64,000 nucleotides of DNA, taken from contig NZ_LT605203.1 of NCBI RefSeq assembly GCF_900089495.1, forward strand, positions 2,197,622 through 2,261,621, in the 5' to 3' direction. Both the position numbers and the translations under genes were made by a program. Positions 8,696 through 17,807 of the stretch are shown here, in pieces. Below the pieces are notes generated by a model. The model saw only the letters and a list, made by a program, of their open reading frames with translations. It did not search any database and had not been told where the DNA came from. Numbering within the stretch: position 1 is the stretch's first letter; every line of letters begins with the position of its first letter. This DNA comes from Thiomonas sp. X19. GTDB taxonomy: Bacteria > Pseudomonadota > Gammaproteobacteria > Burkholderiales > Burkholderiaceae_C.

Positions 8696-9374
8696 CGACA
8701 TAGCCGTCGAACGGTGTGGGCATGGGCATGAGTTGCGGCTGCTCGTGCTCAAGCATCTCGGCCACGGTGAACTGGCTGAACTCAGGATCATAGATGCCGC
8801 GCCGGGGAACACCACCCAGCGCATGGAAGCTGCGCGTGTGGACGTCGAAGAGCATCTCGTGGCCTTGGCTGGGATAGGCCACCAGCCAGAAGGCGCGACT
8901 GGCGCACAGCTTCAGATGAGCAACCTGCACCTTGTCGTGCACCCCACCCACCACCATGCCTTCCTCGCTCCAGTCGAACTGGAACGCTTCGCCCAACTCG
9001 AACGTCAACGGCACGAAGGCGTGCAAGTCGGCAGTGCCATCCTCCTGGCGCCAGCCACGCAGCACATCGGTGATGCGGCTGTAGGCGCCGTCGTAGCCTT
9101 GCCGTTGCAACTCGGCGTGCAATGCCTTGGCTGTGCGCCGCCGGGCCTTGGGACGTCGGGCATTGATGGCCACGGCTTGCTGGAGCCACTCCACGTAGGG
9201 CTCCAGCTTGATCGAAGGTTGCGTCCGGCGTGCCGCGTACTGCGGCACTTCATCGCCCGACTGGCGTAACCATGTGCGAACCGTGTTGCGCGAGACTCCC
9301 GTGCTGCGGGCAATCTCGCGGACGGATTTGTGCTGGCGGAAATGCAACCGCCGGATCTTGCCAATCATGTCCAT
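8696..9374 (-). pseudogene. istA: IS21 transposase IstA with internal deletion and lost C-terminus
   Basis: The start at 9374 (MDMIGKIRRLHFRQHKS) has a good AGGAGTG ribosome site. The N-terminal helix-turn-helix and the first catalytic aspartate region (FQFDWSEEGMVVGG) are normal. After SFHALGGVPRRGIYD the frame jumps directly to FTVAEMLEHEQPQLMPMP, which belongs near the family's C-terminus. An internal block including later catalytic residues has therefore been lost without shifting the frame. The remaining tail after DGYV is read through from neighbouring DNA. It cannot be an active transposase. Confidence 0.78.
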
Positions 9375-9456
9375 GGTGATCACTCCTGAACTCCTGTGCC
9401 TCAAAAGGCAGCAGGTTAGGTTGAACACCCGGGTCAATTTTCGTTCGGCGCGAACA
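8696..9456 (-). mobile_element. IS21-family remnant (left end only)
   Basis: The outer end at 9456 shows the TGT...CGAACGAAAATTGACCC-type IS21 terminus. The inner end is an abrupt junction with the molybdoenzyme fragment near 8696. Only a shortened istA remains; istB and the other terminus are missing. The remnant lies between pieces of different chromosomal genes, so a deletion accompanied its decay. Confidence 0.7.
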
Positions 9457-9462
9457 GGTCAC

Positions 9463-9665
9463 AGTGCAACGGCCATTCGACGGGCAGCCACCAGGTCGTC
9501 CTGTTGCATCAATTCAAACAGCCGGACATGATGCGCCGATGCGGCAATCGTGCCATGCGCCCCCAGCAGAGGGCCGCAAAGTCCTGGCTGTCATCACCCG
9601 ACAAAACGCGTAAGGGCGTTTCATGCACGAACTGCAAGATCCGCTCTGACGGAGGTGCACGAAGA
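9463..9665 (-). pseudogene. fragment of a dihydrodipicolinate-synthase-family gene
   Basis: Two consecutive minus-strand frames read RILQFVHETPLRVLSGDD and then LLGAHGTIAASAHHVRLF. Together they match the SGDD...GAxGxI segment of the DapA aldolase family; a one-base shift near 9575 separates them. The Schiff-base lysine region and both gene ends are absent. It ends at the IS21 terminus. It looks like a leftover of the chromosome broken by the IS21 event. Confidence 0.55.
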
Positions 9666-9698
9666 AACTGGGCTGACTTCAACCCCCGTGCTGTGCCG

Positions 9699-9956
9699 TT
9701 ATCGCACTGTGCCAGGCGGCAGCAAATCATCGTCTGCGACCGGCGCAGCATCTGGGCTGGCCTCCAGCCAGGCATCGAACCCGCTCAGATCACCACGGCT
9801 ACGCCGCTGCGCGAAATAAGCGCTCGTCTTGAGCGCTGACACCTTTTCGGCAATGGCCGTCACAAAAAACTGATTCATCGAGACATGCTCATCGAGCGCC
9901 ACTTTTTTGGCGTACTCCATGAGCGAATCCGGCACGCGCAAGGCATAGTTGGCCAT
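9699..9956 (-). CDS. antitoxin of a PIN-type toxin-antitoxin pair
   Basis: An 85-residue protein starting MANYALRVPDSLMEYAKKVA, followed by VSMNQFFVTAIAEKVSAL. This is a ribbon-helix-helix/HicB-like DNA-binding arrangement (beta strand ALRVP followed by two helices). The C-terminal half is acidic (PVADDDLLPP), as is usual for the toxin-binding tail. Its ATG shares one base with the toxin stop. The order is toxin first, then antitoxin, both on the minus strand. Confidence 0.8.
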   Translation of the reverse strand: MANYALRVPDSLMEYAKKVALDEHVSMNQFFVTAIAEKVSALKTSAYFAQRRSRGDLSGFDAWLEASPDAAPVADDDLLPPGTVR

Positions 9957-10390
9957 CAGAATCTCTCCAGTTGAAGGGTTTGCAAAAAGGCTCCGGGCGT
10001 GAGGACTGGAAGGCCAAACCGATGGGCGGGCACGAAATCGCGGCCATTGAGTGTGACCAGCGCATCGGCCCGGCCATTGAGCGCGGTTTCCAACACCATC
10101 TCATCGGCGGCATCGCGGAGCTGCGGCCGCCAGAGGAAGAACAACTCCACAGGCTCGGCCAGCAGGCAGAACGCGTCCAGGAAAGCCTCCACCATCGGTG
10201 CCGTCCTGTGACTCGCAGCGAGCTGCTCCGGGCGCGAAAGCACGGCTTCATATTCAAGCACCAGGGGCACCGATGCCAGCGCCAACAATTGGCCCTCACG
10301 CATCGCTCGCAGTACAGCGAACGATGCGCCAAGGCGGCTGCGTGACGCAGCAACCAAGACGTTGGTATCGAGCACAACGCGCTTTTTCAT
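9956..10390 (-). CDS. PIN-domain toxin (putative RNase)
   Basis: A 144-residue PIN domain. The acidic residues of the Mg-binding site are visible in VVLDTNVLVAAS near the start, EYEAVL in the middle, and DAADEMVLETALNGRADALVTLNGRDF near the end. PIN toxins cleave RNA and are held inactive by the partner antitoxin, here the downstream gene. No truncation is seen. The longer frame that covers it in another register is a shadow. Confidence 0.85.
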   Translation of the reverse strand: MKKRVVLDTNVLVAASRSRLGASFAVLRAMREGQLLALASVPLVLEYEAVLSRPEQLAASHRTAPMVEAFLDAFCLLAEPVELFFLWRPQLRDAADEMVLETALNGRADALVTLNGRDFVPAHRFGLPVLTPGAFLQTLQLERF

Positions 10391-10555
10391 ACTGCCGATG
10401 ATATAACAAGAAAGATCTGTTTGCCCAAAGGGCCACCCACCAGCGCCACTCGGCAGGTATGGTCAGCGGGTCGTAGAGGTCAGCGAGGGTCGATGCTGGG
10501 CACAAGGCGCGCGCATCGAGGATCGCCTGGACTCCAAAAACGTGTGAGAAGCGTC

Positions 10556-10656
10556 GTGCCGAAACGCGGGACAAAACAGGGTGTCGGGCACAGCCTGACC
10601 AAGGGGCCGGTTTCGCCTGGAGCGCGAGCGACAGGTGAAACCTAGGCTTACCTTGC
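10556..10656. repeat. ~100-bp inverted repeat, copy A
   Basis: This stretch is, in reverse complement, about 95 percent identical to 14003-14105 (five or so mismatches by eye). It contains an internal hairpin: GGTTTCACCTG pairs with CAGGCGAAACC across a GCTCGCGC loop. Copy A lies 80 bases before the first gene of the mobilisation module. The rest of the 10391-10738 gap holds no convincing gene. Confidence 0.85.
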
Positions 10657-10738
10657 CCAGATGGAAAAAACCAACAAAACACTGATCGAAACACTACCTG
10701 TAGTTGCCCGGACCAAGACCATGCACTACATTTAGCGC

Positions 10739-11185
10739 ATGTTGATTAGCCCCGTGATTTTGCGCGCCGCATTGGAGCGCCCCATCGCAAAGCACCGCCC
10801 TGTGCTGGGGGCGGTGTTGGGGGCTGGCGTTGGCATGGGTTTGATTGCTGGATACGGGGCGATGTTGGCCGGTTCGGCTTGGGCGATCATTGCGCTACTC
10901 GTTACCCTCATTGCGGCGGCAGAAACCTCCGCCGGTGTTGCACGACTCTTTGCACGCCAGGCGCGCGAGTTTGCGCGCGCCAACGTCGCCTTGATCGCTT
11001 CAGCCCTACGCGCGACAATCGATGCCGTAGGCGTGGTCGCTGCACTGCGTGCCGTGGTCTTGCCGCGTCTGCAAGCCTTGACGTGTAAGGCGGCCATCCT
11101 GCCGCCTGTGCGCATCGCCCACCGCCGTATCGCCCATATCGCCATCACCGCGCGCGTCGTCCCCGCGCCGATCTGCCGCGCCTAG
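10739..11185 (+). CDS. small membrane protein of the mobilisable module
   Basis: A 148-residue protein with two adjacent hydrophobic segments (about residues 22-44 and 46-65) and a long alanine- and arginine-rich helical rest. It begins 80 bases after repeat copy A and reads in the same direction as the mob genes. I do not recognise a family. Mobilisable elements often carry short membrane proteins at this position, but a function in transfer or entry exclusion is only a guess. Confidence 0.5.
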   Translation: MLISPVILRAALERPIAKHRPVLGAVLGAGVGMGLIAGYGAMLAGSAWAIIALLVTLIAAAETSAGVARLFARQAREFARANVALIASALRATIDAVGVVAALRAVVLPRLQALTCKAAILPPVRIAHRRIAHIAITARVVPAPICRA

Positions 11186-11268
11186 ACGCGCGGGCTGCAC
11201 TCCGTTCCTCGGTTTTGCTGCGCACTGCGCAGCCCGCGTCGTACCTCCCAAGCAGCGCATGACGGAGG

Positions 11269-11646
11269 ATGACGATGTCACCCCATAGTTCCACCCACCC
11301 AATTAGCGTCGATACGCTCTTCAGCGCATTGATCGCCCAGGGCGCGCCGATGGTCATGGCCCTGGATGACTCCTATCTTTGCCAGACGCTGGGCTATACC
11401 AGCATCACCGCCGCACAAAAGCGCCGCGAGCGTGGCGACTATCCGCCGACCACGTACATCGGCGGGCGCGTCGTGGTCATGCTGCCAGCCCTGGCTGCGT
11501 GGCTTGCCACAAAAAGCGCCACACCTGACGCCGCCGCGCCACGACCCGCCGCAGATCTGAATCCCGCATCATCACTGCGCAGACGTGGCCGCCCCCGCAA
11601 GGCTGTGGCGACGCCCGCCACCATCGGATCGGGAGGTGCGCGATGA
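11269..11646 (+). CDS. putative DNA-binding protein of the mobile module
   Basis: A 125-residue protein. The middle part (DDSYLCQTLGYTSITAAQKRRERGDYPPTTYIGGR split over residues 35-70) resembles AlpA/excisionase-like winged-helix proteins that recognise element DNA. The C-terminus ends in a basic RRRGRPRK stretch like an AT-hook. Its stop overlaps the start of the next gene (ATGA), which suggests translational coupling. Confidence 0.6.
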   Translation: MTMSPHSSTHPISVDTLFSALIAQGAPMVMALDDSYLCQTLGYTSITAAQKRRERGDYPPTTYIGGRVVVMLPALAAWLATKSATPDAAAPRPAADLNPASSLRRRGRPRKAVATPATIGSGGAR

Positions 11647-11798
11647 CGGCCCTGGCCCTGCTTGATCGGCTTTCGGGCGTCAAGCGCACCGGCCCCGGTC
11701 GCTGGCTGGCGCGTTACCCCGTCCATGACGACTGTCGCGTGAGCGTGGCGCACGCCCGGATGCTTGCCGGAGTGCAACTTGCGGGGATGCGGCCATGA
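11643..11798 (+). CDS. short primase-like fragment (51 residues)
   Basis: The frame starts with ATG overlapping the previous stop and ends with a stop overlapping the next start (ATGA twice), so it is in an intact operon position. The product, LLDRLSGVKRTGPGRWLARYP and about 25 more residues, matches the beginning of CHC2-type primase/toprim proteins found next to DUF3987 genes. It lacks the zinc-binding cysteines that should follow. It is either a reduced gene kept for coupling or the leftover of an in-frame deletion. Confidence 0.5.
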   Translation: MTALALLDRLSGVKRTGPGRWLARYPVHDDCRVSVAHARMLAGVQLAGMRP

Positions 11799-13517
11799 GC
11801 GTGATTGCCGAAGCAACCCGAAAACTTGATCACACTGCGTGTGGTGCGTCCATTCTCGACTCCCTGGCAGCGCGTGCCGGTCAACATCTTGCCCCACGAA
11901 CGCCAGAAGACGCTTTGGAGCCTTTGCCGCTGCCTGCTGCGATACGCCGGGCGGAAGTGTTACTCAAACCGGAGATTGACGCAGGCAGCGATGGCTACCC
12001 GACCGATGCGCTTGGTCCCTTGGCGCAAGTGGCATGTGACTTGGCCTACGGTGCGCAAGTATCCCCCGCCATGGCCGGGCAATCGTTCCTCGCAGCAGCC
12101 GCCTTGCTGGCGCAATCGCGGGCCAACGTGCGCACCATAGACGGCGGAGTCCGACCCCTGAGCCTGTATTGCTTGACCGTGGCGCGATCTGGCGATGGTA
12201 AGGACATGGCTGACCGCGTGGCCCTGCGCGCGATCCATGAGTTTCAACGCGAAGTGGGACAGGCATGGCTGCGTGAGGTGGAGGTGTACGAGCAAGCGGA
12301 GCAAGAATGCCCCCAAGCCTGCGTCCCCTCCCCCTGCCCCTTACCGGCTGGCAGGCGACATCACTATCGAGGGTCTGCACCGATCCTATGCCGAAGGTGT
12401 CGCCGGGCAAGGCGTGTTTTCGACTGAGGCGGGCGTCATGCTCGCCGGGCATGCCATGAGCCAAGACCATCGCACCAAGACGGCGGCGTCTTTGTGCGGC
12501 TTGTGGGATCGTGGGCACCTGTCCGTGATCCGAGGCGGCGGTGGAAGATTTGAGCGCTACGGCGTGCGCTTGTCGGCGCACCTGCTGGCGCAACCCGAGG
12601 CGTTGGGTGACACCCTATCTGACGAGTCTTTATCGGGAATCGGCTTTTGGCCCCGCTTCTTGCTGGCATGGCCCGAGGAACTTGCTCCTCGCGTGTTCCG
12701 CCCTTGGCTGCCCGACGAATCTCCAGCCATTGCCGGCTTCTTGGCGCGCTGCACGGAACTGTTGCGTGATCCCATGCCAGATCACTGCGACGACCTACCC
12801 GTCATCGAACTATCCGCCGATGCGCGGCAGGAACTAGCCGCGTTCTTCGAGCTCATGGAGCATGAGGCCCGACGCGGCGACCTGCGCCCCGTGCGGCCCT
12901 TTGCACTGCGCGCAACCGAACAGGCTTGCCGCATTGCAGGCGTTATGGCGACGTGGGCGAACGAGCCCATGATCGACCGCGAAACGGCGCAAAACGCGAT
13001 CCGCCTGGTCCGCTACGCGCTGCAAAGCTGGCTGACTGCGCTGGGTGGCAAGGCCGATCCGGCGCCTGACTGGGCACTGACGCTCTATCGCTGGCTCGCA
13101 CCGAGGGGCGAGCCGATGTCAATCCGCGACATTCCCCGTATTGGCCCGGCGATCCTCCGATCTGCAAGCCGAAGGGACGCAGCCCTTGACCGGCTTTTAG
13201 CCGCCGGGCTGGTGGCCGTTGGCACCGGTGCAGTGCGCGCACTGGGAGTGGATCAGGCGAAAACGCAAACGACCCGTGCGAATGCTGCGAATCCTGCGAA
13301 AGCCCGCATGGATACTGGGTTTGTGGACCATGCGAATGGTTGCGAAACGCTGCGAATGACCACCCCGGCGGCCTGCGAATTCGCAAGCATTCGCAAGCCT
13401 TCGCAACTGGGGCAAAGCCAAGCGCAGCAAGGCTTTTCGCAGGATTCGCAACATTCGCAAGGGGGAAGCCTGCAAACCGTGAAGCTCGCCCCGCACGATG
13501 ACAAGGTGGCGCTATGA
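11795..13517 (+). pseudogene. DUF3987-family replication/helicase-like protein with a frameshift
   Basis: The first frame (11795 to about 12310) encodes a DUF3987 N-terminal part including a P-loop-like SGDGKD. Family similarity then continues in the +1 frame up to 13517, with GVFSTEAGVMLAGHAMSQDHRTKT and WDRGHLSVIRGG. The shift lies between about 12305 and 12345 in C-rich runs (CCCCC), where one extra base would explain it. DUF3987 proteins occur with primase-like and mobilisation genes in integrative elements and probably work in their replication. The last 90 residues are repetitive and low in complexity. Whether the shift is real, a sequencing error or programmed cannot be decided here. 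Confidence 0.75.
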
Positions 13518-13957
13518 ATCCCAGCGCCCTGCTTGCTGACCTGCGCGTGTCCGGTTTCACCATCCAACCCGACGGCGACACGTTGATCGTGTCCCCGGCA
13601 TCGCGCCTGACCGATGACCTGCGCGAAGCGATTCGCCAAACCAAGCCTGATCTGATGGCGCTGCTGTGGGCAGAAAACCTGCGTGAGCACTTCGAAGAAC
13701 GTGCGGCAATTCTCGAATGCGACGGTGGCCTATCGCGCAACGAAGCCGAGGCCAACGCGCGCGCGTCAACCGGCCTGCTGGCGCGCAACCTTGGCCTGCC
13801 GTGGCGGGCACTTCGCGAGGCTCTTGGCGACCCTGATCTGCCTGACACCTTGACCCCGGTTGACGGTGCTGCCTACGGCCTGCCGCATTGGTGTGTGAGC
13901 CCAACTGGGCGGGCGATACGACAAGGTTTCTTCCGCCACGACCAAGGGACAGCCTAA
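13514..13957 (+). CDS. TubC-N-like docking-domain protein of integrative elements
   Basis: A 147-residue protein. Residues 5-50 (LLADLRVSGFTIQPDGDTLIVSPAS) resemble the TubC N-terminal docking domain fold often seen in proteins behind DUF3987 genes of mobile elements. A second part carries ERAAILECDGGLSRNEAEA. The start overlaps the previous stop by four bases. The role is unknown; conserved company with replication genes suggests a helper function. Confidence 0.65.
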   Translation: MNPSALLADLRVSGFTIQPDGDTLIVSPASRLTDDLREAIRQTKPDLMALLWAENLREHFEERAAILECDGGLSRNEAEANARASTGLLARNLGLPWRALREALGDPDLPDTLTPVDGAAYGLPHWCVSPTGRAIRQGFFRHDQGTA

Positions 13958-14002
13958 TGGGCACACCACGACACACTGCGCAGACTCGTTTTTTTTGTGG
14001 GG

Positions 14003-14105
14003 CAAGGTAAGCCTGGGTTTCACCTGGCGCTCGCGCTTCAGGCGAAACCGGCCCCTTGGTCAGGCTGCGCCCGACACCCTGTTTTGTCCCGCGTCTCGGC
14101 ACTGC
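14003..14105. repeat. ~100-bp inverted repeat, copy B; candidate oriT
   Basis: This is the reverse complement of 10556-10656 with only a few mismatches. It lies directly in front of the mobilisation genes (first start at 14134) and contains the hairpin GGTTTCACCTG / CAGGCGAAACC, followed by GGCCCCTTGGTCAGGCTGCG. A stem with GAAACCGG followed by a nick-like region in front of mobC and the relaxase gene is the layout of IncQ/MOBQ-type transfer origins. That it is oriT is inference. Confidence 0.6.
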
Positions 14106-14133
14106 GTTTCTCTCACCTTTATGGAGCATCGAC

Positions 14134-14811
14134 ATGACTCAATCATCCACCATCTTTGAACGCATCGATCAGGCTGCAAAACTCTCCCGTCAGCTCACGG
14201 GCAAAGCCGCAGCGCGCACCGTCAGCGATGCGTTCGTGACCGAGCGTATCGCTGACATCAAGGCACTGCACCAAAGCGGTGTGCCGCTGGCGCGCTACGC
14301 GCGGCTCGTTGCTCCCGCCCTTGGCGTGCGTCCTTCGGCACTGCTGGCGGCTTTTGGACGCGCTGGCCTGACATCGCAGCCCACCGTGCCGCACGCGTCG
14401 GAGGTTGCCAAGACCGAGACGACAACCGCAACTCCGGCACCTGTCATCACGGCCAAACCGCGCGACATCCACGATCTGCCAAGCTGGGCCGATGGTTCCG
14501 ACAAGCGGGATGACGAATCCGACGAGGACTATCGCCTGCGCAAGCAGCTTGAAGGGCCACCAAGCGCCGGGTTCAAAGCCATCGGGGAATCACCCGACGA
14601 ACGCGCCGATATGCTGCTCAAAAGCGGCAAGCTCGGCTTCGGTGCGTCAGGCGTGACCGAGAGCGACCGCAAGATCATCATCGCGCTCATTGAGCGCTTT
14701 GGTGCCAATGCCGTGGAGCGGCGCATCGACATCGAACGCAAGGCGTCGCCGGGGGACAAGCTCTACCCGAGCAAGCTGCGCGCACGCATGACGGGAGACT
14801 CTCATGCGTGA
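14134..14811 (+). CDS. mobilisation-module protein of unknown function
   Basis: A 225-residue protein. I chose ATG 14134 because GGAGC precedes it at the right distance and the longer frame would run into the repeat. The N-terminal 75 residues are helical (LTGKAAARTVSDAFVTERI, LARYARLVAPALGVRPSALL), like a DNA-binding head. The middle is a proline/threonine linker. The C-terminal segment DRKIIIALIERFGANAVERR is strongly helical. The stop overlaps the mobC start by eight bases. The place between oriT candidate and MobC suggests a relaxosome or regulatory protein. Confidence 0.6.
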   Translation: MTQSSTIFERIDQAAKLSRQLTGKAAARTVSDAFVTERIADIKALHQSGVPLARYARLVAPALGVRPSALLAAFGRAGLTSQPTVPHASEVAKTETTTATPAPVITAKPRDIHDLPSWADGSDKRDDESDEDYRLRKQLEGPPSAGFKAIGESPDERADMLLKSGKLGFGASGVTESDRKIIIALIERFGANAVERRIDIERKASPGDKLYPSKLRARMTGDSHA

Positions 14812-15115
14812 GCGAACCGTTCACCTGGCGCTGCGCGCAACGCCTGCCGAGGCTGCACTGATCCGCCATATGGCCGATGCGGCGATGCTGACGACAAGCA
14901 GCTACCTGCGCACCATCGCTCTGCGTGGCGATACGCGCGTGGCCCGGCTGCAAACCCTGCAAGCCGAGCTGCGGCGTCAAGGCGGACTGCTCAAGCATCT
15001 AGCCGCACGCGGCCAGCTCGACCGCAGCGCCGTGGAGCTGGCTCTGACGCAATGGCGCGCCACCATCCAGCACATCGCCGAGGTCGCCGATGCTTGCCAA
15101 AGTCATCACACGTAA
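14804..15115 (+). CDS. mobC: MobC-like relaxosome accessory protein
   Basis: A 103-residue ribbon-helix-helix protein (VHLALRATPAEAALIRHMAD, SSYLRTIALRG) with a C-terminal helical tail, as in MobC/TraJ-like proteins that bind oriT and help the relaxase open the strands. It overlaps the start of the relaxase gene by 26 bases. Confidence 0.82.
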   Translation: MRERTVHLALRATPAEAALIRHMADAAMLTTSSYLRTIALRGDTRVARLQTLQAELRRQGGLLKHLAARGQLDRSAVELALTQWRATIQHIAEVADACQSHHT

Positions 15116-17549
15116 AGCGGCCTCACGCGGATTTGGCGAGGCCGTGCGCTATATCGCCCGCGACAACCCAGGCCAGGTCGCAGAACCCAGCCCCGAGATG
15201 GGCGCGCTCAACCTCGACTGCCCGCTGGACACCCCAGAGGATCGCCAGACCGCCATCGACATCCTCGACGCCACGGCTGCGGCGGCACGCAACACGACTG
15301 CGCGCGGGCCGGTGTACCACGTCACCCTCGCTTGGCAGGAGGCCGAGCATCCCGAGCGCCAGCAGATCGACGCAGCGTGCGAACACCTCATGAAAACGCT
15401 GGGCTTCGAGGGGCACGAGGCGCTGTGGGCGCTGCACCGCGACACCGACCACGATCATGCGCATCTGATCGTCAACCGCGTGCATGCTGACGGCCATACG
15501 GCCAAGGTGCCCAAGTATGACTGGCTGCTCCTGGACAAAGCCATGCGCGAAATCGAGCTTGCTCAAGGCTGGCGACACAGCCCCGGCCCTTATGGCGTCG
15601 TCCACGATCAGGGCAAGGCTGGCATCGTGCGCATGAGCCGCGCCGAGCGCACCGCCCTGGGGCAGCTCGACGGGGGGCAACGCGTGAGCAACGCGGCCAA
15701 GGCGGCTGAGCATCGCAACGCCGGGGCACAGTCGTTTCAGGCATGGCTTGCCGGAGAACCGGCTCAGGTCATCCGCATCGCCGTGCAGTCCCCAGAAGCA
15801 AGTTGGCAAAGCGTGCACCAAGCCGCAGCGCGTTACGGTGTGACAATCCAGCCCAAGGGTTCCGGCATGGTGGCAACAACCACGCTCGACGATGGACGCG
15901 TGTTGGCGGCCAAGGCGTCGCAGATGGGGCGTTGGGCAAGCAAGGCCGCCCTGGAAAAAGCGCTTGGCCCCTATGAGCCATCAGGCGGCCCTATGCCAGA
16001 ACCCAAAGTGACTTATGCCGCTGCGCTGGACGGCCAGCGCGCCAGCCTCCGGGGTGAACCGCAGCATGCCAGCGCCGACCCCGAACGGCAGCGCCGCCGT
16101 GCTGAGCGCGCCCAGGTACGCGCCCTGCTGGCTGCGCGCTTCAAGGCCGAGCTGGAGGCGATCAGGAAACAGCGCCAAGCGCTGCGCAATGCGATGACCG
16201 CGCGTCACCGTGACGAGCGGCAAGCGTTGACCCACACGCTGCGTGGAGAACGTGCCGCTGCACTGGCCGAGCATCGGCGCGATGGCATGGACGCTAAGGT
16301 TGCTCTCAGCTACCGGGCATGGGAAGAAGCCAAGGCCAAGGAAGCACTCCAGAAGCGCCAGGCCGTCGAGCGCAAAGCGTTGACGGCCAAGATTCCACGG
16401 ACTGAAGTGTGGCGCACCTGGTTGGAGCAGCAAGCCGAGCTGGGCGATGAGACGGCCAAGGCAGCGCTGCGCGGCATCCGCTACCGCGAGCAGCGCAACA
16501 GCAAGAAGCACAAAGAGCAGGACGGCATCGAGGGCGAAGATCTCGACCCGCTGCGCAAGCTCACCGTGGCCGCGCTCGATGTGCAGATCGACCACAAGCG
16601 CCAGCTGGTGATCTACCGTGGGCAGGACGGACAGGACAAGTTCACCGACACCGGGCCGCGCATCGTCATGCACGACAAGGCTGCTGACTCCCTGGAGGCG
16701 GCCTTGCGCATTGCAGCGCAGAAGTATGGCGGCAAAGTGGACGTCACGGGAAGCAGCGAATTTCGGGAGCGGGCGGCGCGTGAGGCCGTGCGACTGGGCA
16801 TCGTCGTCACCAATGCCGATTTGCAGCCTATCGTCGCCGATGAGCTGCAAAGTCAACTGGAGCGGCAGCCGCGGCAATCGCCAGTCAAACCTGCTCCCCA
16901 ACCGCCAAGCGCGCCACGGCCCCGCTACGTGATCGACACAGCCTTCATGGCCGCCGAAGCCGCTCTGGCGCACCTGCCCGTCGCGGGATGGGACGCCATC
17001 GAAGCGGCGGGGCAAGGCAAAGCGCTGACCGCTGAACAGCAAGCTGTGCTCACCGACCCGGCGCGTCAGGCCCTGGTTGATGCCAAAGGCCAGCTCACCG
17101 TCGCAGGACAGGCGGTCTACAACCGGATGCAGGAACAAGGACTTTTGAAACACAAGGCCCAGAAGAAAGAGCCGCTGCACTTGCCCACAGAAACTGTGGA
17201 CAAAGCCAAGGACAAGAGCGCAGAAAGGCAGCCAGTGCATGCGCCAGCACAGGCCTCGCCCGAAATGCCTGAAAAACAGGTACAGGCAGCACCCACGAAA
17301 TCCAACGAATCCCCCTACCCCGGCATCGACCAGGCGCTGGCGCAATGGGAGAAAGCCCAAACCGGGGGCGAGAAGACCGCAGCAGCCACGGCCTGGATGC
17401 GCGCCATCGACCGCATCCGGGCCGACGGCGGCAGTGCGGGAGATGCTGCGCAATACACCATCGGTCGCATGGACGATGGGGCGGGTGCACTGATGCACCA
17501 GGTCGCAATCAACTCTGAAATCGAGCGCTCAAGAGGGATTGGGCGGTGA
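15090..17549 (+). CDS. MobA/TraI-type relaxase with LPD7 domain
   Basis: An 819-residue relaxase. The catalytic tyrosine should lie in the first 25 residues (Y21 in VRYIARDN). The histidine metal-binding motif is HRDTDHDHAHL at residues 116-126, followed by IVNRVH. A strongly charged coiled middle (about 330-480) links to an LPD7-type domain (RKLTVAALDVQIDHKRQLVIY to IAAQKYGGKVDVTG, about 490-590) and a low-complexity tail. It cuts oriT, stays covalently bound to the 5' end and guides transfer through another element's secretion system, because no mating-pair genes are in the window. It shares long blocks with the relaxase at 60816-62813. Confidence 0.92.
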   Translation: MLAKVITRKAASRGFGEAVRYIARDNPGQVAEPSPEMGALNLDCPLDTPEDRQTAIDILDATAAAARNTTARGPVYHVTLAWQEAEHPERQQIDAACEHLMKTLGFEGHEALWALHRDTDHDHAHLIVNRVHADGHTAKVPKYDWLLLDKAMREIELAQGWRHSPGPYGVVHDQGKAGIVRMSRAERTALGQLDGGQRVSNAAKAAEHRNAGAQSFQAWLAGEPAQVIRIAVQSPEASWQSVHQAAARYGVTIQPKGSGMVATTTLDDGRVLAAKASQMGRWASKAALEKALGPYEPSGGPMPEPKVTYAAALDGQRASLRGEPQHASADPERQRRRAERAQVRALLAARFKAELEAIRKQRQALRNAMTARHRDERQALTHTLRGERAAALAEHRRDGMDAKVALSYRAWEEAKAKEALQKRQAVERKALTAKIPRTEVWRTWLEQQAELGDETAKAALRGIRYREQRNSKKHKEQDGIEGEDLDPLRKLTVAALDVQIDHKRQLVIYRGQDGQDKFTDTGPRIVMHDKAADSLEAALRIAAQKYGGKVDVTGSSEFRERAAREAVRLGIVVTNADLQPIVADELQSQLERQPRQSPVKPAPQPPSAPRPRYVIDTAFMAAEAALAHLPVAGWDAIEAAGQGKALTAEQQAVLTDPARQALVDAKGQLTVAGQAVYNRMQEQGLLKHKAQKKEPLHLPTETVDKAKDKSAERQPVHAPAQASPEMPEKQVQAAPTKSNESPYPGIDQALAQWEKAQTGGEKTAAATAWMRAIDRIRADGGSAGDAAQYTIGRMDDGAGALMHQVAINSEIERSRGIGR

Positions 17550-17807
17550 GCGGCGATGCGGCGCAGCGGCAATCGCAATCGTCGCATCCGGGCCGCTACG
17601 CAATGTCGCAACCTTGTCTCAACAAACCGGGGGCAAGACTGTGGACAGAATCCGCAAAAGCGCGGCACAGCAGGTGCGCGCTGCCGTGCCTGAAAAGGTC
17701 TGCGCTGCGAGAACCATCGCTGTGGCCACCCGGCCTCATGAGATCGACCAGACCGCGCAGGGGGAGCCGCAAGGGGAGCTGTAAAAGGCGCGGCGTGGGT
17801 GTGTTTT

